Below, piece by piece: positions 1 through 6,825 of a DNA stretch of 17,880 bases. A program made the position numbers and the translations under genes. Each line of letters opens with the position of its first letter. The stretch's first letter is position 1. The notes below the pieces were generated by a model. That model was not told where the DNA came from, ran no database searches, and was given only the letters and a program-made list of their open reading frames with translations. Origin of the DNA: JANQRV01 sp964533785 (lineage in GTDB: Bacteria > Bacteroidota > Bacteroidia > Chitinophagales > Saprospiraceae); contig CAZHNG010000117.1 in the NCBI GenBank assembly GCA_964533785.1, positions 1 through 17,880 on the forward strand, written 5' to 3'.

Positions 1-943
1 CATCCCGCTCTATTTCCAATATAGCCTCAACATGAGCATCAGCGATAGCCTGCCTAACTTCATCCTTCATCAGCTCAAGTACCTGTTTCCGGTTGTTATA
101 GAAGCCGTTTTCGGTAAGAATAGCGGTCATTCGCGTTTTGCGCAGTACGTAGAACTGGCGATTTGCTCTGGATTTCAAACCACGGCTTTTCCAGCCCGTT
201 GCTTCCACGATATGTTTTTGAAAAACACCAGCCACCTTTTGTCCCTTTTTACTGCTGTGAAAATACCAGGTTTCTACGCCGCTAACATTATCAGGTGTCC
301 AGGTATTTGGCGTGGCAGCAGGACCCGCATTGGAGTGTATCGAAACGAAGATCTTAGGAATGCTGGATTTTTTTCCGTTAGCTCTCCTCACCCTTCCTTC
401 CAGAAAATCACCGATCTCTACTTCTGGCACTACGTTATAGTATTGAATACCTCTTTCATCCAGGGCTTTCATGATTCTTGCAACGATATCGCGGTTGAAT
501 TCATATTCCCGGAATTGCAATCGCCCGTCTTCACCAAAAAACGGAGAACGCTTGCCGGTCGTAAGAATACCATGACCATTATCGAGGCACCATAAATAAC
601 GTTGGTCTGGTTGGGTATCGGCCGGCTCGGTATCTTCAATATCAAGTTCTTCTTCGTCAATAATGATCTCTTCACCAATCTCGTCCTCTTCGAAATCAAT
701 ATCCTCTTCTTCGGGGTCGATAGTGACTTCTTCTTCTTCGCTAACTTCTTCAACGGCTGGTGTATCGGGCTCAATTTCAGAGCCGTCCTGAGGAATTTCA
801 TGGGGCTTAACTACCGGAATCGTATCGGGTTGCTGTGGCTTTTCCTGTTCCGGTCGATCAGCTGTCGATGAAGTGTCTGATGATTTACTGCCAAATAGGG
901 CTAAGAAGAAATTCTGGATGGCTTGAAAAAATCGCTGCAGCAT
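1..943 (-). CDS. N-acetylmuramoyl-L-alanine amidase (Amidase_3 family), 3' end beyond window
   Basis: A zinc-dependent amidase that cleaves the bond between N-acetylmuramic acid and L-alanine in peptidoglycan. I translated 314 codons from the ATG at 943; the frame is still open at the left edge, so the C-terminus is missing. Residues about 117-310 are the catalytic domain. The family's metal ligands and catalytic residue are visible: His124 in DNGHG, Glu146 in REYEFN, His203 in SIHSNA and Glu278 in LTENGF. The N-terminus (MLQRFFQAIQNFFLALFG) is a hydrophobic/amphipathic segment without a clear cleavage site. Residues about 65-104 form a very acidic linker rich in Glu and Asp. No Shine-Dalgarno is seen. 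The family call is firm; the exact role (cell separation, wall recycling or lysis) cannot be told. Confidence 0.93.
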   Translation of the reverse strand, partial: MLQRFFQAIQNFFLALFGSKSSDTSSTADRPEQEKPQQPDTIPVVKPHEIPQDGSEIEPDTPAVEEVSEEEEVTIDPEEEDIDFEEDEIGEEIIIDEEELDIEDTEPADTQPDQRYLWCLDNGHGILTTGKRSPFFGEDGRLQFREYEFNRDIVARIMKALDERGIQYYNVVPEVEIGDFLEGRVRRANGKKSSIPKIFVSIHSNAGPAATPNTWTPDNVSGVETWYFHSSKKGQKVAGVFQKHIVEATGWKSRGLKSRANRQFYVLRKTRMTAILTENGFYNNRKQVLELMKDEVRQAIADAHVEAILEIERD

Positions 944-989
944 AAGCAAAATTTAGGTTGAAGTCAAAATTAATAAAAAGAAAACGATT

Positions 990-1010
990 AAATAAGACTG
1001 GCGAGGCCAG
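990..1010 (-). terminator. possible weak terminator after moaE
   Basis: On the minus strand a short hairpin, CTGGC-ctc-GCCAG (1010 to 998), is followed by the T-rich stretch TCTTATTT. It lies about 90 bases downstream of the moaE stop and upstream of the amidase gene. The stem has only 5 base pairs, so this is a weak call. The rest of 944-1098 shows nothing else I can support. Confidence 0.3.
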
Positions 1011-1098
1011 AAACCAGATATTAAATTGCAAATAATAGTAGAATAGGTTTGTTGCGAACTGTCCAGGGTGTAAATTTTTCTGCTCAACATACTGGTGG

Positions 1099-1515
1099 TC
1101 AAGGGTGTGCAGCTACCCAAATCTCTCCGTCTGCAAAAACTTCCTTTTTCCAGATCGGCACCGTTTCTTTTAAGGTATCAATAGCGAACGCACAAGCTTC
1201 AAAAGCTGCTTTGCGGTGCGGGGTAGCAACGGCAATGATCACCGCGCTGTCGCCAATATTCAGGTGACCAACTCTGTGGTGTATGGCAATCTTTTCAACC
1301 GGCCAGTTTTTTTTGGCCTGTTCCGCAATTTTTTTCATCTCTGAAATTGCCATTGGCGCGTAGGCTTCGAATTCCAACCGAATGACTTCTCTGCCCTGTG
1401 TATTATTTCTTACTGTACCCACAAAGGTCACCATTCCACCGCAATTAGGAGCGGCAACAAAATCAGTACAGCCCTTCAATGATAATGGTGTATCTAAGAG
1501 TTGAATGTCGATCAT
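1099..1515 (-). CDS. moaE: Molybdopterin synthase catalytic (large) subunit MoaE
   Basis: MoaE with MoaD converts precursor Z (cPMP) to molybdopterin in the cytoplasm by adding two sulfurs. The protein is 138 aa from the ATG at 1515, close to the usual 140-150. The frame continues upstream to a TTG-type start at 1569, but the added residues look unlike MoaE and the family's N-terminus aligns with MIDIQLLD, so I chose 1515. Visible family features are GGMVTFVGTVR (with Arg36), the LEFEAYAPMA stretch, HRVGHLNIGD, and TLKETVPIWKKE near the end. Lys116 and Lys123 in that last motif have the spacing of E. coli Lys119 and Lys126, which are needed for activity. No other molybdenum cofactor gene is in the window, so its MoaD partner is encoded elsewhere. 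Confidence 0.95.
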   Translation of the reverse strand: MIDIQLLDTPLSLKGCTDFVAAPNCGGMVTFVGTVRNNTQGREVIRLEFEAYAPMAISEMKKIAEQAKKNWPVEKIAIHHRVGHLNIGDSAVIIAVATPHRKAAFEACAFAIDTLKETVPIWKKEVFADGEIWVAAHP

Positions 1516-1575
1516 TTTTAACGCAATTGTTATAAAATAATAGTTGCTTGAGAAAACAATACATTGCAACTTGAG

Positions 1576-2760
1576 TTACCTGTCATTTAAATTAAACTCG
1601 ATCGTGTAATTCGTCACCCAGATATCACGATCCTCTGGGAAACTCCAGCGCGGACCGGATTTTAACAGCCTCAGCGCTTCCTCATCGCATCCGTAACCCA
1701 GGCTTTCCGTTATTTGAAGATCGGATAATTTACCATTTTTTTTAATGGTAAACCGGACTGTTACCTCTCCTTCAATATTTGCTTCTTGTGCTGCTTTGGG
1801 ATAAGTAAGATTATTACTGATATACTGCTCAAAAGAAGCAAAGCCCCCCACGGGCTGTACGATTTGTGTCTGTGTCCCGGGGTACCGGTAACCACGCAAT
1901 TTTGCTTTGCCTTGGTGTTTTTTACTCATGCTGCCCGTCATTTGACCGGTATTAGCGTTGATGATAATGTCCAGGGTGTCTGCATTTCCGATCGTGATGG
2001 CTTCCGTTTGAAAGCCGGGAGCAACAATAGTAAGATCGCGATTTCCATTGACAAGGTTAAGTTTGAATCTGCCTTCATCATCGGTTTGCACGGGTTTTAT
2101 GATTGCCGGGGAGAATACCTCTGCACCACGGACGGGTTGACCCGACCGGTCTGTAATCCGGCCATTAACGGTGTTAAGTACTTGGTCTTCCTGATGTATA
2201 GTACTAACTTCTTCTTGCGTATCCCTTACTTTTGTTTCTTCGAGTTGTATTGGTTTTTCATAATCTGTCTCCGAACCACCCTCGCTTAATGTTAATTCAT
2301 CTTCTGGGGAAATTGTTTCTGCAGGCTGGTCGGACGCATCAGTATTTGAGATTAACGGAGAGGTTTCATCGGACTTTTGGGTGATGATCCTTTTGTTTTT
2401 TTCTTCCTTACTAATGTTTTCAGCCAGCGAAGTGGCATTTTTTTCCTGTGTAGGAAATTTTGGAGGGCTTTTCTCAATCATTTCGGCAAAAATCGTATCT
2501 AAATTTGCGGTGGACTTTGAAGGTTGGGCAATCTCTTCGAAAGGAGGAGGGGCTTCGTTGGCCAGATCATTAGCGGGGAGAGAATAAACGGACCAGATAA
2601 TGACTCCCGACGTTACAAGAAGAGCAATGGATGCTGCTACCCGCCAGATCAATACCCGTTGCTTTTTGCTGCGTTTTCTCAGGCGTAGTTTGAGTTGGTT
2701 GATAGCCGAAATATGATCACCCTCCGGAAGTTGTCTATATCCTTCCAAAGCTTCCGCCAA
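1576..2760 (-). CDS. Membrane protein with anti-sigma-like N-terminus, CarboxypepD_reg and TonB C-terminal domain
   Basis: Numbering is from the TTG at 2760 (394 aa). Residues 1-36 are a basic cytoplasmic stretch, about 37-60 a single transmembrane helix, and 61-190 a low-complexity periplasmic linker. Residues about 195-268 are a CarboxypepD_reg-like beta-sandwich (GRITDRSGQPVRGAEVF, DDEGRF). Residues about 305-392 are a TonB C-terminal domain (YPKAAQEANIEGEVTVRFTI, GCDEEALRLL). Such proteins commonly follow ECF sigma genes in Bacteroidota, and I infer an anti-sigma or TonB-like energy-transducing role. The start is a problem. The conserved N-terminal region (KLKEWLLG ... DPFLAEALEGY) continues in frame upstream of 2760 into the sigma gene, yet no ATG, GTG or TTG occurs between 2761 and the upstream TGA near 2892. 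The true product probably begins upstream of 2760 by an unusual route (see findings). Domain calls are firm; the start is not. Confidence 0.85.
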   Translation of the reverse strand: MAEALEGYRQLPEGDHISAINQLKLRLRKRSKKQRVLIWRVAASIALLVTSGVIIWSVYSLPANDLANEAPPPFEEIAQPSKSTANLDTIFAEMIEKSPPKFPTQEKNATSLAENISKEEKNKRIITQKSDETSPLISNTDASDQPAETISPEDELTLSEGGSETDYEKPIQLEETKVRDTQEEVSTIHQEDQVLNTVNGRITDRSGQPVRGAEVFSPAIIKPVQTDDEGRFKLNLVNGNRDLTIVAPGFQTEAITIGNADTLDIIINANTGQMTGSMSKKHQGKAKLRGYRYPGTQTQIVQPVGGFASFEQYISNNLTYPKAAQEANIEGEVTVRFTIKKNGKLSDLQITESLGYGCDEEALRLLKSGPRWSFPEDRDIWVTNYTIEFNLNDR

Positions 2761-2834
2761 AAAAGGATCCTCTACGGATAATTGCTCCAGCGATTGCTCG
2801 TCCCTGAGAGTAGACTTGCCTAATAACCACTCCT

Positions 2835-3458
2835 TTAGTTTGATGATATGTTTGTTTTTCCCTTTGATATTTTTTGCTCTTTTTCAATGCAAATTTTCAA
2901 ATTCCGTCGTCCGTTTTGGATATAAGAACGAATTTTTCCCAATGGCTTACCCTGGTCTTGTGCAATTTCTTTGTACGATTTTTCTTCGAAATAAAATGCT
3001 TTTACACAAGCTTTTTGTTCTCGTGATAATTGTTCGATACAGCTTTTCAAAGCCGTTTCTTGTCCGTTTTGTTCAGGGGCGAATGGATCCGGTTCTACAG
3101 TATGATGCTTTTCTTCGGATGATTGCATAATCTCCGGGGCAACCGAGTAGGTGGTTTTCCTGCTGTTCTTTCTCAGTTGCATCAAACAGTGATTTTTCGC
3201 TAAAACGTACAACCAACTTTTGAAGTTCTGTATCTCATGGTTTTTACCTTTTTCAATTAGCGTTTCGAATATCTGCATGACGGCATCTTCCGCATCCGGT
3301 TCATGCTTCAAATATTTTAAACACAAACCATACAACAATTCGATATACCGCTCATACAAAATGCCCAGTTTTTCCAAATCATGACCCTGCTGATAAGCCT
3401 GGTATAATTCCAAGTCAGTCAATTCAAGGCCCTTCTTTTTTCGAAAAAATTTAAGCAT
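2835..3458 (-). CDS. ECF-type RNA polymerase sigma factor
   Basis: A 207-aa sigma-70 family factor of the extracytoplasmic-function type, directing RNA polymerase to a specific regulon. Residues about 33-100 are region 2 (LYERYIELLYGLCLKYL, then DAEDAVMQIFETLI and FKSWLYVLAKNHCL). Residues about 136-192 are region 4 with a helix-turn-helix around 160-182 (SYKEIAQDQGKPLGKIRSYI). Regions 2 and 4 are joined by an acidic linker with no region 3, as is typical. The start is the ATG at 3458; no Shine-Dalgarno is evident. The last codons overlap the open frame of the downstream TonB-type membrane protein, which suggests they are made together and that the membrane protein controls the factor. Target promoters cannot be told from the sequence. 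Confidence 0.93.
   Translation of the reverse strand: MLKFFRKKKGLELTDLELYQAYQQGHDLEKLGILYERYIELLYGLCLKYLKHEPDAEDAVMQIFETLIEKGKNHEIQNFKSWLYVLAKNHCLMQLRKNSRKTTYSVAPEIMQSSEEKHHTVEPDPFAPEQNGQETALKSCIEQLSREQKACVKAFYFEEKSYKEIAQDQGKPLGKIRSYIQNGRRNLKICIEKEQKISKGKTNISSN
2856..2862 (-). promoter_or_regulatory. candidate -1 ribosomal frameshift heptamer G GGA AAA
   Basis: On the minus strand, reading in the sigma factor frame, the bases are AAG GGA AAA ACA, which gives the X XXY YYZ pattern G GGA AAA six codons before the codon preceding the TAA stop region (stop at 2837-2835). A -1 slip here would enter exactly the frame of the downstream TonB-type protein, which then stays open through its conserved N-terminus. 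The sequence AAAGGAG overlaps the sigma stop just downstream; it could act as an internal Shine-Dalgarno for re-initiation instead. The heptamer may be chance. Confidence 0.35.
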
Positions 3459-3500
3459 CTGGATAAATATAGTGAATCACGCTGAGGGTTATTCGATTAT

Positions 3501-3520
3501 GGGGTTAAATCATTAACCCC
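3501..3520. promoter_or_regulatory. perfect 8-bp inverted repeat between divergent genes
   Basis: GGGGTTAA at 3501-3508 and TTAACCCC at 3513-3520 form a perfect inverted repeat around the 4-base spacer ATCA. It lies 42 bases upstream of the sigma factor start, between two divergent transcription units, with no T-tract on either side. That fits an operator or a transcript hairpin in the sigma 5' leader better than a terminator. The bound factor is unknown. Confidence 0.45.
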
Positions 3521-3530
3521 TGACTAATTG

Positions 3531-3680
3531 GACTTTTGACGCTTGGCAATAGACGTCAGATTTTAGACTATAAACTATTGATGATCAATGAACATCAATT
3601 TTTCACACCAAATGAATATTTGTTGATTATCAATTAGTTGGAATTTTAAGTCTAGCTTCTAGAGTCTAGCGTCAAAAGTC
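3531..3680. repeat. 150-bp element bounded by 13-bp inverted repeats
   Basis: GACTTTTGACGCT at 3531-3543 is repeated inverted as AGCGTCAAAAGTC at 3668-3680. Inside both ends AGAC/GTCT words recur. The centre is AT-rich and holds the small palindromes ATTGAT-g-ATCAAT near 3578-3590 and TTGAT-t-ATCAA near 3623-3633. There is no reading frame of note. It accounts for most of the roughly 317-base gene-free interval between the sigma gene and the vWFA gene. Its right half matches the repeat at the right edge of the window. It may be a small non-autonomous or REP-like intergenic element. Confidence 0.55.
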
Positions 3681-3684
3681 TAGT
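3630..3684 (+). repeat. 55-bp interspersed repeat, copy 1
   Basis: This stretch matches the reverse complement of 17826-17880 at 52 of 55 positions by direct comparison; mismatches are at 3640, 3649 and 3655. It has a modular make-up of CTAGA/AGTCTAG words and ends with GCGTCAAAAGTCTAGT. It sits about 90 bases upstream of the vWFA gene start and is non-coding. Confidence 0.8.
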
Positions 3685-3775
3685 GACTAAGCTATCATTA
3701 GAAAAAAATAAAAAAGTCAAATTTTTTTATGCATTTCTCCAAGCACCTGCATCTTATTCTAAAAACACCAAAATC

Positions 3776-5695
3776 ATGCAAAAATTATTTCTATTTCTGC
3801 TTTTTCCTGCCTTCCTGGCATTTTTAGGGATCCATGTAAACGAAAAGTACACCATTGAAGGAGTGGTGGTTGACCAATCATCGGGAGAACCATTAATTGG
3901 AGTAACGGTACAGGTAAAAGGTACTAGGAACGGCACTGTTACAGATATGAACGGCGAATTTAAATTGGAAACCCAAAATAAGTGCGAGATCATAGTGTTC
4001 CAATACACCGGTTTTCAAACTGTAGAAAAAAAGGGATGTGACGGTGAGAAGATGACTGTAGAGCTGATCCCTGGCGTTGAATTGTCCGAAGAAGTGGTGA
4101 TAACCGGTTCGGTTCAGCAGGCTAAAAAGTCCAGCGCTGATAAGAGAAAGCGTACGAGTGGTCGTAAAAACCGGATAGCGGATTATGCTCCGCTGCACGC
4201 CCCGGAAACGTATGAAGCCCAACCGGCAGTGGGCTATTATGATGACAGGACGATCCACAACACCGAGGATTACGCAACTATCACCGAAAATCGCTTCTTT
4301 GAAGTTACGAAAGAACCCCTCTCGACTTTTTCTATCGACGTAGATGCAGCTTCTTACAGCAATATGCGCCGGTTCGTCAATAATGGGCAAAAGCCGCCGA
4401 AGGATGCGATCCGGATTGAAGAAATGGTCAATTATTTTGAATATGAATATCCGGAACCTAAGGGAGAGCATCCCTTTGAGATCATTACTGAGCTATCCGA
4501 TTGTCCCTGGCAGCCTAAGCACCAGTTATTGCACATTGGACTGCAAGGCAAACGTATCGCCGCAGAGAACCTTCCGGCTTCTAATCTGGTGTTTTTACTC
4601 GATGTATCGGGAAGTATGGATGCACCAAACAAACTGCCGCTCCTGCAATCATCCTTGAAATTGCTGACCGATCAATTGCGCGAGCAGGACAAAGTATCCA
4701 TCGTTGTGTACGCTGGTGCCGCGGGTACGGTATTGCAACCGACTTCCGGTAGCAATAAGATCAAGATCAAAGACGCCATTGACCGATTGCGGGCGGGCGG
4801 TTCGACGGCGGGCAGCGCCGGTATTAAACTGGCTTATCAAAAAGCCCGTGAAAACTTCGTCAAAGGTGGCAATAACCGAGTGATCCTGGCTACGGACGGT
4901 GATTTTAATGTAGGTATTAGCAGCGATGCCGAATTGGTGCGCCTTATTGAAAAGGAGCGGGAAAGCGGTGTCTTCCTCACCATATTAGGTTTCGGTACCG
5001 GCAATTACAAAGATAATAAGATGCAGGAACTGGCCGACAAAGGAAATGGTAACCACGCCTACATCGACAACATCCAGGAAGCCAGAAAAGTATTGGTCAG
5101 TGAATTTGGTGGTACCGTCTTTACCATTGCCAAAGACGTGAAGATCCAGATCGAATTCAACCCCATGCAAGTGAACGGCTACCGGCTGATCGGTTACGAA
5201 AACCGGGTATTAGCGGCGGAAGACTTCAACGATGATCGCAAAGATGCCGGTGAGTTGGGGGCAGGACATACCGTAACGGCGCTGTACGAAATAATTCCGG
5301 CAGGTGTGGAAAGTGAATTCCTGGCCAAAGTCGATGATCTGAAATACCAGCAAACTACAATCGATAAGAAAGCGGCCAGGAATAAGGAGTTGGTCACCGT
5401 AAAATTTCGCTACAAAAAGCCGGACGGCGATAAAAGTCGTTTGATCGAAAAGGTGGTAATGGCCAATGCGGGTTCATTTGAACAGGCGAGTGAAAACTAC
5501 CGCTGGTCAGCAGCAGTGGCTGAGCTTGGTATGCTATTACGTGAATCGAAATACATCAGCGAGGGCAATTTTCAACAAGCACTGAAGTTGGCTAGAGCTG
5601 CCAAAGGAAAGGATGAACACGGCTACCGCCAGGAGTTTATCCGCATGATGGAGGCGATGCAGTCATTGGTGAAGCCGGATTTGGCGGGGAAGTAG
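3776..5695 (+). CDS. Secreted vWFA protein of the YfbK type with N-terminal CarboxypepD_reg domain
   Basis: A 639-aa protein from the ATG at 3776. The frame is open from a GTG at 3683, but the ATG directly begins a signal peptide (MQKLFLFLLFPAFLAFLG), so it is preferred. Residues about 26-107 are a CarboxypepD_reg-like domain (IEGVVVDQSSGEPLIGVTV, TDMNGEF). After a basic linker come the YfbK N-terminal region (FSIDVDAASYSNMRRFV, IRIEEMVNYFEY) and a von Willebrand A domain. The metal-binding (MIDAS) motif DVSGSM is at 276-281, the threonine motif GGSTAGSAG near 341-349, and TDGDFNVG from 373. The rest matches the DUF3520 C-terminal region of this family. It acts in the periplasm or at the surface, probably in metal-dependent protein contacts; its molecular function is not established. 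It is divergent from the sigma/TonB-type pair, with which it shares the CarboxypepD_reg domain, and is followed by an intrinsic terminator. Confidence 0.92.
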   Translation: MQKLFLFLLFPAFLAFLGIHVNEKYTIEGVVVDQSSGEPLIGVTVQVKGTRNGTVTDMNGEFKLETQNKCEIIVFQYTGFQTVEKKGCDGEKMTVELIPGVELSEEVVITGSVQQAKKSSADKRKRTSGRKNRIADYAPLHAPETYEAQPAVGYYDDRTIHNTEDYATITENRFFEVTKEPLSTFSIDVDAASYSNMRRFVNNGQKPPKDAIRIEEMVNYFEYEYPEPKGEHPFEIITELSDCPWQPKHQLLHIGLQGKRIAAENLPASNLVFLLDVSGSMDAPNKLPLLQSSLKLLTDQLREQDKVSIVVYAGAAGTVLQPTSGSNKIKIKDAIDRLRAGGSTAGSAGIKLAYQKARENFVKGGNNRVILATDGDFNVGISSDAELVRLIEKERESGVFLTILGFGTGNYKDNKMQELADKGNGNHAYIDNIQEARKVLVSEFGGTVFTIAKDVKIQIEFNPMQVNGYRLIGYENRVLAAEDFNDDRKDAGELGAGHTVTALYEIIPAGVESEFLAKVDDLKYQQTTIDKKAARNKELVTVKFRYKKPDGDKSRLIEKVVMANAGSFEQASENYRWSAAVAELGMLLRESKYISEGNFQQALKLARAAKGKDEHGYRQEFIRMMEAMQSLVKPDLAGK

Positions 5696-5764
5696 AAGGA
5701 GCAATAGGACCCAAGAGATCAATCAACTTTTGATCGAACAAGTCTATTATAGAAGATCGTTTAA

Positions 5765-6079
5765 TCGTCGCCTGTATCCACAGGCGATTTTTTTATTCAT
5801 TCATTAGACTTGTCTATTATATTGGGAGCATTTTTACAAAATATTGAAGATTCAGAGGGTAATACGGTAACTGGTTTGATCGTAGATCGTCCTATATATG
5901 TTGGGTTGGATTATAAGTTATTCCAATTTGTGAGATTTAATGCCGGCGCCGCTTTCCTGGATCGTCGCGAGGAAATCATCGGTAGTGAAGGGGACGTAAT
6001 GATTGAAAATAACACACTAATTCGCCTATTCATCGGTTTGAGTGCTCGTATCGATTTATCCCTTAAATTTGGGGAGTAA
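5765..6079 (+). pseudogene. Start-less fragment resembling the C-terminus of an outer-membrane beta-barrel protein
   Basis: The frame is open from just after a TAA at 5762 to the stop at 6077-6079, but it has no ATG or GTG near its beginning; the first usable codon is a TTG at 5810 lying directly after the terminator. The peptide alternates hydrophobic and polar residues (IYVGLDYKLFQFVRFNAGAAF, LIRLFIGLSARIDLSLKFGE). It ends on a phenylalanine-containing strand like the last strand of many Bacteroidota outer-membrane barrels. I read it as a decayed or deleted gene whose 5' part is gone. A 10-bp direct repeat (GTCTATTATA at 5742-5751 and 5812-5821) flanks the terminator next to the break. It could instead be a small expressed protein with a TTG start. 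Confidence 0.42.
5768..5794 (+). terminator. Rho-independent terminator after the vWFA gene
   Basis: TCGCCTGT (5768-5775), loop ATCC, ACAGGCGA (5780-5787), followed directly by seven Ts. A perfect 8-bp GC-rich stem with a U-tract on the plus strand, about 73 bases after the vWFA stop codon. Confidence 0.88.
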
Positions 6080-6147
6080 ATTTTAATGGAACGTGTAGAA
6101 GCTAGGAAAGAAAAATTTTTTTTGACATAAGGTTGTATATTAGCCAT

Positions 6148-6765
6148 ATGTATGTTTTAAATAATTTATTCTGCGGTATCGGGATAGCCTTGTTGGGATT
6201 AGCTTTACCGGGCTTGATCAATATGACCTCTGTAAGTATGTCCCTAAAAAGAGGATTGAAAGGTGGTATTTTTTACAGTCTCGGCGGATCAGTCACTATT
6301 TTTTTACAGGCTATTATCGGCGTTGCGTTTGCAGGTTATTTGTCAAGGCATCTTGAGATCTTTACCTCTCTCAAGAAAATAGCGATCCTTATCTTTCTGG
6401 TTTTAAGTATCATATTCCTTTACCAGGCGCTTTATCCCAAGGTTAAAGAAGGTAGTAAGCGGGCCGGGACTTCTTTCTTCGTCGGCATGGCCATCGCGTC
6501 ATTAAATATTCTCAATATTCCATTTTATTTTACGTCAGGCACCTTCCTGCAGAGTGCCGGATGGGTGGAATTGGCGCAACCAATGGGATCTTTGTTTGCG
6601 ATAGGAGCTGCAGGGGGCGCTTTCCTGGGCCTGGTTGCTTATGCTTATTTCGCACAGTACATCAACCGCCGGGCGCAGTACTTTGTCCGTAACCTCAATT
6701 TTTTCCTCAGCGGCTTATTCCTGCTTTTAGCGGTTGTGCAGATCGTTCAGGTGTATTGGGTGTAA
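6148..6765 (+). CDS. LysE/RhtB-family transporter
   Basis: A 205-aa integral inner-membrane protein with about six hydrophobic segments, the size and layout of LysE-family exporters, which move amino acids or related small molecules out of the cell. The frame opens at a TTG at 6133, but ATG at 6148 starts directly at the first membrane segment (LFCGIGIALLGLALPGLINM), which carries the conserved Pro-Gly region. A second segment pair follows (GGIFYSLGGSVTIFLQAIIG), and the C-terminal segment is FFLSGLFLLLAVVQIVQVYW. A charged loop (YPKVKEGSKRAG) splits the two halves. It stands alone between a gene fragment and a convergent minus-strand gene. The substrate cannot be predicted. Confidence 0.8.
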   Translation: MYVLNNLFCGIGIALLGLALPGLINMTSVSMSLKRGLKGGIFYSLGGSVTIFLQAIIGVAFAGYLSRHLEIFTSLKKIAILIFLVLSIIFLYQALYPKVKEGSKRAGTSFFVGMAIASLNILNIPFYFTSGTFLQSAGWVELAQPMGSLFAIGAAGGAFLGLVAYAYFAQYINRRAQYFVRNLNFFLSGLFLLLAVVQIVQVYWV

Positions 6766-6825
6766 GTCTGACGGGTAAAGAATAAGTAATCAGGTAAGGT
6801 TATGCTTAAAAAGTTGCCTGCCCGC

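Noticed and set aside
32..871. Plus-strand open frames opposite the amidase gene
   Set aside because: They are antisense to a coding region with intact family motifs and have no recognisable features.
1516..1569. N-terminal extension of MoaE to a start at 1569
   Set aside because: The extra 18 residues do not resemble MoaE; the family N-terminus begins at the ATG at 1515.
3531..3684. CRISPR-like array in the repeat-rich intergenic region
   Set aside because: The repeats are inverted and irregular, not evenly spaced direct repeats with spacers.
3683..3775. GTG start of the vWFA gene at 3683
   Set aside because: It lies inside the interspersed repeat and puts a non-signal stretch before a good signal peptide beginning at the ATG at 3776.
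5717..5735. Small inverted repeat GATCAA / TTGATC after the vWFA gene
   Set aside because: Only 6 bp and AT-rich; the strong terminator just downstream explains transcript ending.
6064..6071. TAAATTTG resembling a Bacteroidota -7 promoter element before the LysE gene
   Set aside because: The nearest TTTG is 23 bases upstream, a little too far, and both lie in the end of the decayed barrel frame; the match could be chance.
6122..6127. TTGACA as a -35 box for the LysE gene
   Set aside because: No -10 element follows at suitable spacing before the start codon, and Bacteroidota do not use this consensus.
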